DNA from: Candidatus Caccousia avistercoris
GTDB lineage: Bacteria > Bacillota > Clostridia > Oscillospirales > Acutalibacteraceae
DNA: 21,347 bases
Assembly (NCBI GenBank): GCA_018715025.1
Contig: DVMK01000170.1
Span: forward strand, 1-21,347
Direction of reading: 5' to 3'
Part shown: positions 1-5,866 of the stretch, piece after piece
How the letters are laid out: every line of letters starts with the position of its first letter
Numbering within the stretch: the stretch's first letter is position 1
The notes under the pieces: model-generated
What the model was told of the DNA's origin: nothing
Databases searched by the model: none
The model's input: only the letters and a program-made list of their open reading frames with translations
Program-made: the position numbers and the translations under genes

Positions 1-750
1 GGCCTGGAGGCTTTCTGCGTGCCCGGCTCTGTGGCCGAGCAGCGCAACGTGGGCCTGGGCCACGGCAACCTGGGCGCCATGCTGCTCCGCGATGAGACCA
101 AGTGCTTCGCCTTCCTGGCTGGCCACGAGTCCTTCGCCGCCGCCGAGGGCGCCATCGGCATCGCCAAGACCGCCAACCGCGCCCGCAAGGAACCCCTGCG
201 CATCATCCTCAACGGCCTGGGCAAGGACGCCGCTTACATCATCTCCCGCATCAATGGCTTCACCTATGTGAAGACTGACTACGACTTCTTCACCGGCGAG
301 CTGAAGGTTGTGGAGACCAAGCCCTTCTCCGACGGCGAGCGCGCCGCTGTGAAGTGCTACGGCGCCAACGACGTTCTGGAAGGCGTGGCCATCATGAAGG
401 CTGAGGGCGTGGACGTTTCCATCACCGGCAACTCCACCAACCCCACCCGCTTCCAGCACCTGGTGGCCGGCACCTACAAGAAGTGGGCCCTGGAAAACGG
501 CCGCAAGTACTTCTCCGTTGCCTCCGGCGGCGGCACCGGCCGTACCCTGCACCCGGACAACATGGCCGCCGGCCCCGCCTCTTACGGCCTGACCGACTCC
601 ATGGGCCGCATGCACGGCGACGCCCAGTTTGCCGGCTCCTCCTCCGTGCCCGCCCATGTGGAAATGATGGGCCTGATCGGCATGGGCAACAACCCCATGG
701 TAGGCGCCACCGTGGCCTGCGCGGTTGCCGTCTACGAGGCCTGCAAGTAA
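1..750 (+). CDS. GGGtGRT family protein (5' end outside window)
   Basis: The reading frame is open from base 1, so the gene starts before the window; an internal GTG at 19 is not a convincing start. About 249 C-terminal residues are present. The family signature is plain: a GGGTGRT stretch near bases 526-546 followed by LHPDNMAAGP and a Gly/Met-rich end. This matches the uncharacterised GGGtGRT protein family (about 330 residues, bacteria and archaea). No enzymatic activity is established for the family as far as I know, and none is assigned here. Codon use is strongly biased to GC-ending codons, which suggests a well-expressed gene. A strong terminator lies just downstream, so it is transcriptionally separate from the next operon. 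Confidence 0.85.
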   Translation, partial: GLEAFCVPGSVAEQRNVGLGHGNLGAMLLRDETKCFAFLAGHESFAAAEGAIGIAKTANRARKEPLRIILNGLGKDAAYIISRINGFTYVKTDYDFFTGELKVVETKPFSDGERAAVKCYGANDVLEGVAIMKAEGVDVSITGNSTNPTRFQHLVAGTYKKWALENGRKYFSVASGGGTGRTLHPDNMAAGPASYGLTDSMGRMHGDAQFAGSSSVPAHVEMMGLIGMGNNPMVGATVACAVAVYEACK

Positions 751-764
751 TTTTTCGCATTTGG

Positions 765-797
765 AACGGGGCATGGCGTTTGCCGTGTCCCGTTTTT
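765..797 (+). terminator. Rho-independent terminator after GGGtGRT gene
   Basis: A 13-bp stem (765-777 with 782-794, two G-U pairs) closes a GTTT loop. A T run at 793-797 overlaps the end of the 3' arm. It begins 14 bases after the stop codon. Confidence 0.85.
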
Positions 798-1053
798 CAT
801 CTTTATCAGAAAAATTTTTCTCCCCATGAAACTTTTCCACCCCCTTGTGAGTCTCTACTATTAGAGGCTGTTCCCGGCCCCGCAGGCCTGTGCATGGGGA
901 AGCGCAGCGCACACCCCCGAATGCGCGCGGCGCCGTGCGGAGATGAGATTTTCAGAATGCTTTCATTCTTTGGGCGACAGGAATACCGTCAATCATATTT
1001 TATACAAAATCCAGCCTCCCTCCCCGGGAGGACTGCTGAACGAGGTGGACGTT
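798..1053 (+). other. Leader region of the SGNH-SigV operon
   Basis: This stretch is non-coding in my reading. It holds the ECF-like promoter (827-855). It also holds an inverted repeat CCTCCC/GGGAGG (1015-1020 with 1026-1031) just before the ribosome binding site AGGTGG (1043-1048). An upstream in-frame ATG at 943 would extend the first protein by 37 residues, but its GGAG abuts the ATG and the extra residues look non-coding. I see no riboswitch that I recognise. Confidence 0.45.
827..855 (+). promoter_or_regulatory. Candidate ECF (SigV-type) promoter for the stress operon
   Basis: TGAAAC at 827-832, followed by TTTT, lies 17 bases before AGTCTC at 850-855. The AAC-containing -35 is the hallmark of the ECF group of Bacillus SigV/W/X/M, whose -10 is CGTC-like; here the -10 differs in its first base. 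The site is about 200 bases before the first gene of an operon that encodes an ECF sigma factor, so autoregulation is plausible. A small CTCTA/TAGAG hairpin (853-866) sits at the expected transcription start. This is a motif match only. Confidence 0.4.
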
Positions 1054-1941
1054 TTGAAGGTACAGCGGGGAAATTATTACCGAAAAAAGAAAAATCTGGC
1101 AGTCAGGCGCGCCCTGATGGTTCTGTGCGCGCTGCTGCTGGTAGGCGTGGTGTGCTTCAGCGGCGTTGTCCTGGTCAGGCACCTTACCGCCGAGCCTGCC
1201 GCCTCTCAGGGAGAGGCTTCGTCCCCCCCTTCGGCGGCGGAAAGCGCACCGCCGCAGAGCGCCGCTTCGGCCGCGCCCTCGCAGGCTGAGGCAGAGTCTG
1301 CCGCAGGCCCCTCCTCCCAGGGGGAAGAGCCCGTTTCCTCCGCCGCCTCCCAGGCGGAAAGCGCCGCCCCCGCTGAGCCCGGCGACTACAGCGACGCCGC
1401 CTTCATCGGCGACAGCCGCACCGAGGCGCTGCAGACCTACGGCCTGCTGAAAAACGCCACCTTCTACACGCACAAGGGGCTGATGGTGGACACCGCCTTC
1501 ACCAAAGAGGTGATTGACGAGGGCGGGGAAAAGCTCACCGTCATGGACGCCATCTCCCGCCATTCCTACCAGCGCATCTATATTATGCTGGGCGTCAACG
1601 AGCTGGGCTGGTACAGCACTGACATTTTCATTGAAGATTACGGAAAAATCATCGACACTCTGAAGGAAACGCAGCCGGGGGCCGCCATTTATGTCCAGTC
1701 CATCCTGCCGGTTTCCCAGAAAAAATCAGAGATCGACGATATTTACAACAACCCCCGCATCAACCTGTACAACGAACTCATTCAGAAGATGTGCGAGGAA
1801 AAGGGGGTCACCTATCTGCCGGTAAACACCGCGGTGATGGACGAAACCGGAAGCCTGCCGGTGGGCGCCTCCACCGACGGGGTGCACCCCAACATTGACT
1901 ACTGCCGCAAATGGGTGGCATATCTGGACGAAAACACTTGA
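1054..1941 (+). CDS. Membrane-anchored SGNH/GDSL-like hydrolase
   Basis: About 295 residues with an extracytoplasmic SGNH-fold hydrolase domain, probably an esterase or O-acyl-transfer enzyme acting at the cell surface. A basic N-terminus is followed by one membrane segment (about 20-42) and a Ser/Ala/Pro/Glu-rich linker (about 47-110). The catalytic domain then shows the block I GDS with Ser121, a block III GVNE with Asn182, and a block V DGVH with Asp275 and His278. I chose TTG at 1054 because AGGTGG lies 5 bases upstream; GTG at 1045 is an in-frame alternative. It is followed after 20 bases by a DUF4358 lipoprotein gene. In Clostridia such pairs often occur beside MBOAT O-acyltransferases, but none is seen here. 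The substrate is unknown; peptidoglycan or polymer O-acyl groups are an inference from the SigV context. Confidence 0.8.
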   Translation: MKVQRGNYYRKKKNLAVRRALMVLCALLLVGVVCFSGVVLVRHLTAEPAASQGEASSPPSAAESAPPQSAASAAPSQAEAESAAGPSSQGEEPVSSAASQAESAAPAEPGDYSDAAFIGDSRTEALQTYGLLKNATFYTHKGLMVDTAFTKEVIDEGGEKLTVMDAISRHSYQRIYIMLGVNELGWYSTDIFIEDYGKIIDTLKETQPGAAIYVQSILPVSQKKSEIDDIYNNPRINLYNELIQKMCEEKGVTYLPVNTAVMDETGSLPVGASTDGVHPNIDYCRKWVAYLDENT

Positions 1942-1961
1942 CAGAAAGGGCTGAACCAATC

Positions 1962-2450
1962 ATGAGAAAAATTTGGAAGCGCGTTCTCGCCGTGCTTGCC
2001 GCAGGCGCCCTGATGCTGGCCTGCGCCGCCTGCTCCGGCGGGAACGAAAACGCCGACGTTACCCTGGACGTGGGGGCCCTGGCGGACCGCCTTGCCTCTG
2101 AGCTCACCTTCCAGGATCAGCTCACCGCCCTGGAGGGCGACGCGGGGCTGAACATTTACGGCCTTGACAGCAGCACCGTGGCGCAGCACAAGGTGTACGT
2201 AAGCACCGGGGCTACCGCCGAGGAAATCGCCGTGTTCGAGGCTGTCAGCACGGAAGCGGCCGCTTCCATTGAAGAGGCCGTCAACCAGCGGGTTGCCGAC
2301 CAGAAAGCCGCCTTCGAGGACTACCAGCCCAAGGAGATGACGAAGCTGAACGATCCTCTGGTGGACGTGATGGGCAAGTACGTCATTCTCTGCCTTTCTG
2401 ACGACAACAGCGCCGCCCAGGCCATCATTGACGAGGCTGCCGGCCGGTAA
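1962..2450 (+). CDS. DUF4358 lipoprotein
   Basis: About 162 residues. The N-terminus has a Lys/Arg-rich start, a hydrophobic core and a Cys-rich end (LACAAC then SGG), as in a lipoprotein signal, so the mature protein should be tethered outside the membrane. The rest reads as a DUF4358 domain: a Val-rich strand (VDVMGKYVILCLSDD) and a C-terminal helix ending at the stop. ATG at 1962 is chosen over the longer frame because the latter overlaps the hydrolase gene, and GAAAGGG lies upstream of it. The function of DUF4358 is not known. It is commonly found with SGNH proteins in Clostridia, which suggests joint work on a surface polymer. The sigma factor gene begins 14 bases after its stop. Confidence 0.78.
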   Translation: MRKIWKRVLAVLAAGALMLACAACSGGNENADVTLDVGALADRLASELTFQDQLTALEGDAGLNIYGLDSSTVAQHKVYVSTGATAEEIAVFEAVSTEAAASIEEAVNQRVADQKAAFEDYQPKEMTKLNDPLVDVMGKYVILCLSDDNSAAQAIIDEAAGR

Positions 2451-2464
2451 GGCGGGGCCGCGAC

Positions 2465-2968
2465 GTGGTGCGCATGGGCACGCCTCCGGGGCTGAAAGGG
2501 CTTCAGGCTTACGTGACGGAGCACCAGCAGGAGCTTTACCGCCTGGCCTACAGCTACACCCGAAGCCGTGAGGACGCCCTGGACGCCGTACAGGAAGCCG
2601 TTTTAAAAGCGATAGACAAAATTTCCACCCTGCGGGACCCGGAGCGCCTGCGGGTGTGGCTGACCCGGATTCTGGTCAACGAATGCCTGACCCGCCTGCG
2701 GCGGCGCAGGCCCGCCGTTCCCCTGGAGGATTGGCAGGAGCCCGCCGCGCCGGAACGGGATCAGGATGAACTGTGGGACCTGCGCCGCGCTTTGGCAGAG
2801 CTGGATCCCAAGCTGCGCACCGTGGTGGTGCTGCGCTTTTTTGAGGATATGAAGCTGGAGGAAATTTCCCAGGTAATGGGGCTGCCCCTGAGTACGGTGA
2901 AATCGCGGCTGTACCGGGCGCTGGCGGCTCTGCGCCTGGATTTGTCCGGGAGGGAGGAGCTGACATGA
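2465..2968 (+). CDS. sigV: ECF RNA polymerase sigma factor, SigV type
   Basis: 167 residues, about the length of Bacillus SigV (about 166). Region sigma-2 spans about 15-80 (ELYRLAYSYTRSREDALDAVQ through the basic RRRR end). Sigma-4 spans about 115-165 and holds a helix-turn-helix (LEEISQVMGLPLSTVKSRLYRAL). There is no sigma-3, as expected for ECF factors. GTG at 2465 is taken as the start because AAGGCGG lies about 9 bases upstream; ATG at 2474 is possible. The stop overlaps the ATG of the anti-sigma gene by 4 bases (ATGA), so the two are translationally coupled. The SigV assignment rests mainly on the RsiV-like partner. It is expected to be held inactive until envelope stress releases it, and probably transcribes its own operon. 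Confidence 0.85.
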   Translation: MVRMGTPPGLKGLQAYVTEHQQELYRLAYSYTRSREDALDAVQEAVLKAIDKISTLRDPERLRVWLTRILVNECLTRLRRRRPAVPLEDWQEPAAPERDQDELWDLRRALAELDPKLRTVVVLRFFEDMKLEEISQVMGLPLSTVKSRLYRALAALRLDLSGREELT

Positions 2969-3801
2969 CAAACGATTGGGAGCGTCTGCAGCAGCTGAAG
3001 CAGGAGTATCTGGACACAAAAGCGCCTCAGGAGCTGGATTTCGCCGTGCGGTCCTGCTTCCACAAGAAGCGCCGCCGGCACTGGGGCAGGCAGGCCGCCG
3101 CCCTGGCCGCCTGCTTCTGCCTGCTGTTCGTGGCGGCCCTGAACACCAACGCCGCCTTTGCCGCGGCGGCCTCTCAGCTGCCGGTGCTGGGGCAGGTGGC
3201 CCAGGTGCTCACCTTCCGCCAGTACAGCGTGGAAACCGAGCAGGAGCTTCTGGACGTCCGCGTTCCCCGGGTGGCCGGCACCGGCTCCCCCGAACTGGAG
3301 GAGCGGATCAACCGGGAAATTCAGGAAAAAATTGATGCGGGCATGGCCGAGGCCCAGCAGCGGGCCGACGAGGAATACCAGGCCTACCTGGCCACCGGCG
3401 GCGATCCGGACAGCTTCATCCCCGTCACCATCTGCTTTGACTACGAGGTAAAATCCTCCACAGAAGAATACCTTTCCTTTGAGCTGCAGCGGTACGAGGT
3501 GCGGGCCAGCTCGTTCACCGAGCTGACCTACTACAACATCAACCTGAAAACCGGCGGGGAGATCACCCTGGAGGATCTGCTGGGGCCTCAGTACAGGGAA
3601 AAGGCCAACGCGGCGGTGCAGGCCGTCATCAGCGCCAGCCCCGAGGACTTCTTCACGCCGGAGCAGGGCGGCTTCACCGGCATTACCGACACCCAGCGCT
3701 TCTATATCAACGAGGCGGGGAACCCGGTGCTGGTGTTTGAAAAGTATGAGATTGCCCCCGGCGCCTTGGGCGTTCAGGAAATCGAAGTCCCGGCAGGCTG
3801 A
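2965..3801 (+). CDS. rsiV: RsiV-like anti-sigma factor (DUF3298)
   Basis: 278 residues, close to Bacillus RsiV (about 285). The short cytoplasmic part contains an LKQEY...PQELDF motif like that of RsiV, then a basic patch KKRRR and one membrane segment (about 43-60). An Ala-rich signal-peptidase-like site (AFAAAAS, about 64-70) follows directly. In Bacillus, RsiV is cut at such a site by signal peptidase once it binds lysozyme. The extracellular part (about 85-278) has the DUF4163/DUF3298 layout, with repeated Tyr/Phe strands and YYNINLKTGGEITLEDLL. It should bind the ECF factor encoded just upstream. The lysozyme-sensing role is transferred from the family and not shown here. Confidence 0.85.
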   Translation: MTNDWERLQQLKQEYLDTKAPQELDFAVRSCFHKKRRRHWGRQAAALAACFCLLFVAALNTNAAFAAAASQLPVLGQVAQVLTFRQYSVETEQELLDVRVPRVAGTGSPELEERINREIQEKIDAGMAEAQQRADEEYQAYLATGGDPDSFIPVTICFDYEVKSSTEEYLSFELQRYEVRASSFTELTYYNINLKTGGEITLEDLLGPQYREKANAAVQAVISASPEDFFTPEQGGFTGITDTQRFYINEAGNPVLVFEKYEIAPGALGVQEIEVPAG

Positions 3802-3809
3802 GGAAAGCC

Positions 3810-4466
3810 ATGGGCCAGACGAAAATTCCAGAGCAGCTGTACCCCTGCTTTGAGGCGGCGGGCAGCCTGCGCCGATACGCCCCCGGCGAAACCATCTACC
3901 TGCAGGGGGAGGACGCGAACCGGCTGTATTTTATCCGTCAGGGACGGGTGCGCGTGTTCTGCGTCACCAATTCCGGCAGGGAACTCACCTTTGAGATCAT
4001 TGAAAAGGGGCGTATTTTCGGGGAATCCTCCTTCCTTGCCCACAGCGCCCGCCCGGTTTCGGTGGCCGCCGTCAACCAGGTGGAGCTTCTGGCCTGCCGC
4101 CTGGACCAGCTCTACGCCGCCGCGGGCGGCTCTCAGGAACTGACCGGCTTCCTGCTGCGCCACCTTTCCGACACCTGCAACCACCTGACAGAACAGCTGC
4201 GGCGCATTGCCCTTTACGACCGTTACCAGAAGCTGGCCAGCTTTCTGCTCAGCGAAACCTGTTCCCCCGACCCGGACCGGGGTGTGACCGGGCAGGCTAT
4301 CCCCTACACGCAGGAGGATCTGGCCCTGGCCCTGGGCATGAACCGGGTCACCGTAAACCGGGTGCTGAACGAATGGAAGGCCCAGGGGATCCTCGCCCTC
4401 TCCTACGGCCGCATCCTCATCACCGACAGGGACGCCCTGCGCGCCTGCCTGCGGCGCGCCCCGTGA
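3810..4466 (+). CDS. Crp/Fnr family transcription regulator
   Basis: 218 residues. A cyclic-nucleotide-binding-type beta-roll spans about 12-125 (PGETIYLQGEDANRLYFIRQGRVRV is its typical start, with FGESSF in the middle). A dimerisation helix follows, then a winged helix-turn-helix at about 165-215 (YTQEDLALALGMNRVTVNRVL). No N-terminal Cys cluster is visible, so it is not an Fnr-type iron-sulfur sensor; its effector is unknown. It starts 9 bases after the rsiV stop with GAGGAAA just upstream, so it is the last gene of the operon. A Crp-type regulator at the end of a SigV/RsiV operon is not the Bacillus arrangement and may link envelope stress to another signal. Confidence 0.88.
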   Translation: MGQTKIPEQLYPCFEAAGSLRRYAPGETIYLQGEDANRLYFIRQGRVRVFCVTNSGRELTFEIIEKGRIFGESSFLAHSARPVSVAAVNQVELLACRLDQLYAAAGGSQELTGFLLRHLSDTCNHLTEQLRRIALYDRYQKLASFLLSETCSPDPDRGVTGQAIPYTQEDLALALGMNRVTVNRVLNEWKAQGILALSYGRILITDRDALRACLRRAP

Positions 4467-4489
4467 TCCCCCTTCTTCCCCTCGCTGAC

Positions 4490-4540
4490 AAAGCCCGGGC
4501 CCGGATGTCAACGGCATCCTGGCCCGGGCCTTTCTTTTTT
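4490..4540 (+). terminator. Rho-independent terminator of the SigV operon
   Basis: A GC-rich 9-bp stem (4493-4501 with 4521-4529) is extended by AAA/TTT across one bulged base. It is capped by an inner GGATG/CATCC stem and followed by a T-rich tract to 4540. It starts 24 bases after the Crp-type gene. Confidence 0.88.
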
Positions 4541-4714
4541 CTCCGTTCCGTCCCGGCACAGCGCACCCCGCGCCCTGCCGGTGAATAAAATGAACTATGC
4601 GCAGGCGGCTGCGGTTCCGCCGGGATCTCCCTCCGTCCCCGGAAGGGCCGGAAAACCGCAGGGGCTGCCGTTTTAATCCTTCCACAGGACGAATCCGGAA
4701 CGGAGGCTGTGCCT

Positions 4715-5395
4715 ATGTACAAATATTATCGCTATCATTACGGGTTATACGGCGCCATCCCATGCCCGCAGCCGTGCTGCCGCTGCCCGGCCAGCGCCGG
4801 CGCCACCGGCCCCATAGGCCCACGGGGGCAGACAGGGATGGCCGGCCCCCCAGGCCCCGCCGGGCCGGCCGGACCCCAGGGGCCAACGGGAGCAACAGGC
4901 CCCGCCGGGCCGGCCGGACCCCAGGGGCCAACGGGAGCGACAGGCCCCGCCGGGCCGGCCGGAGCCACCGGCCCGGAAGGAACCGTGCCCGATGATATTT
5001 TCGCCTCCTTCATCGGTTCCTCAGAATTGTTTACCAACGGAAGCCAGCTGCTTTTGTTTCCGGCCGTCACAGATCCTACCGGGACAATTACGGAGTCCGA
5101 CTTAATGCACGTCCAGCTGGCCGCCGGCTATTATCTGGTGTCATACAGCGTGTCCGCCATTTTCAATTCCCCCAGCTATATGCAGGTGACTCCCTTTTAC
5201 AACGGAATCAGCCATCTGGAAACGGGGGTTTATTTTGCCACTGCGGCGAACGGCTCCTCCGCCTGCGGTTCTTCTCACTTTATTTTGGTCGCCCCGGCCC
5301 CCACCTCCTTCACGCTGACCTATTCCGGCCCCCTTGACGCGCGGGAAGGCACCGTAACCCTGCACTTCCTGAAGCTGCGCAGGCCGGGGCCGTAA
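4715..5395 (+). CDS. Collagen-like protein with BclA/TNF-like C-terminal domain
   Basis: 226 residues in three parts. A Tyr/Cys-rich N-terminus (1-28, with CPQPCCRCP) is followed by about 20 uninterrupted Gly-X-Y triplets (about 29-90). A C-terminal domain of about 135 residues is rich in aromatic strands (GYYLVSYSVSAIF, TPFYNG, SSACGSSHFI) and ends in FLKLRR. That layout matches the trimerising C1q/TNF-like domain of BclA-type spore-surface proteins of Firmicutes. No signal peptide or sorting signal is seen, which fits spore-coat or exosporium proteins assembled from inside the mother cell. ATG at 4715 has CGGAGG 8 bases upstream; the GTG at 4709 is too close to it. Spore location is an inference from the family. 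It is monocistronic. Confidence 0.82.
   Translation: MYKYYRYHYGLYGAIPCPQPCCRCPASAGATGPIGPRGQTGMAGPPGPAGPAGPQGPTGATGPAGPAGPQGPTGATGPAGPAGATGPEGTVPDDIFASFIGSSELFTNGSQLLLFPAVTDPTGTITESDLMHVQLAAGYYLVSYSVSAIFNSPSYMQVTPFYNGISHLETGVYFATAANGSSACGSSHFILVAPAPTSFTLTYSGPLDAREGTVTLHFLKLRRPGP
4853..4963 (+). repeat. 45-bp in-frame tandem repeat in the collagen stretch
   Basis: A 45-bp unit (15 residues, five Gly-X-Y triplets) is repeated at 4853 and 4898, with a partial third copy at 4943-4963. The two full copies differ by one base (a/g near the unit end). Such near-identity suggests recent expansion by slippage or recombination and possible length variation between strains. Confidence 0.9.
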
Positions 5396-5408
5396 GCGGG
5401 CTGTAAGC

Positions 5409-5650
5409 TTACCGAATCCCCCTGACCAGCGGGATCAGGCAGAGAAGCAGCACAATGCCCACAATGCCCACCAGGATCCCGGGAACCAGCATGCTCCAAA
5501 CCATTACCAGGCACATGCCCACCCCCAGAGTCAGGGCGCCCGCCCCGGTTCCCTCTTACCTTCACGGCATTCAGAAAGAAGGCTTCCTCCAGCTCTTCCC
5601 CCTTCTCTGACAGCGCCGGCGGGCGGTAGTATTTTTCTTTTATCGGTACG
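5409..5650 (-). pseudogene. Frameshifted, 5'-truncated small membrane protein remnant
   Basis: Read on the minus strand, about 5650 to 5560 encodes a charged segment (KEKYYRPPALSEKGEELEEA, then FFLNAVK). From about 5555 down to the stop at 5409-5411, a different frame encodes a convincing membrane segment (GALTLGVGMCLVMVW, then GILVGIVGIVLLLCLIP, ending RGIR). The two join only if one shift near 5550-5562 is corrected; a stop (TAA at 5556-5558) lies at the break. No start codon is found upstream and a terminator abuts the 5' side, so the gene is also truncated. I do not recognise the family. An intact short ORF for the membrane half alone is possible but has no clear ribosome binding site. 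Confidence 0.5.
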
Positions 5651-5687
5651 GTCCTGCTCCTAAAACTATCAGGAGCAGGACTTTTTT
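5651..5687 (+). terminator. Rho-independent terminator
   Basis: A perfect 11-bp stem (5651-5661 with 5671-5681) with a 9-base loop is followed by six T. It is directed for the + strand. The only + gene upstream is the collagen-like gene ending 255 bases earlier, so its transcript would run antisense across the membrane-protein remnant. Confidence 0.85.
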
Positions 5688-5798
5688 GTGTCTGGGCCTC
5701 CTCTGCTTTCGCAAACCCCCTCCCCTGTTGATAAATGGTAGAGAAATGCCGGGTATACTGCTTTTTGTGGAGAGGAAGGTCTTGGGCCGCTTTTGGGC
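5688..5798. other. Intergenic stretch without a recognisable gene
   Basis: With the remnant and the terminators, bases 5396-5866 form a gap of about 470 bases with no intact gene. This part contains a TTGATA (about 5730) and a TATACT (about 5755), but they are 20 bases apart and face the convergent flotillin gene, so I do not call a promoter. Confidence 0.4.
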
Positions 5799-5840
5799 AA
5801 AAAAGGGCCGCCGCTGGGCGGTTTTCGCCTGCGGCGGCCC
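5799..5840 (-). terminator. Terminator of the NfeD-flotillin operon
   Basis: Read on the minus strand, a perfect 10-bp GC stem (5831-5840 with 5805-5814) with a short inner stem in its loop is followed by a T run (complement of 5799-5804). It lies 26 bases past the flotillin stop. Confidence 0.88.
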
Positions 5841-5866
5841 CAAAGGCCGTGGAATGTGCGTCTGAG

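Noticed and set aside
943..1053. Longer start for the SGNH protein at ATG 943
   Set aside because: No spaced ribosome binding site. The added 37 residues would sit before the basic membrane anchor and look like translated leader, while AGGTGG is well placed for 1054.
4738..5070. Minus-strand frame also encoding Gly-Pro triplets opposite the collagen-like gene
   Set aside because: GGN-CCN codons complement to Pro/Gly codons, so a collagen repeat automatically yields a collagen-like antisense frame. It has no ribosome binding site, and the sense frame has a recognisable C-terminal domain.
5725..5760. A + strand promoter formed by TTGATA and TATACT
   Set aside because: The spacer is 20 bases and the only downstream sequence is the 3' end of a convergent gene and its terminator.
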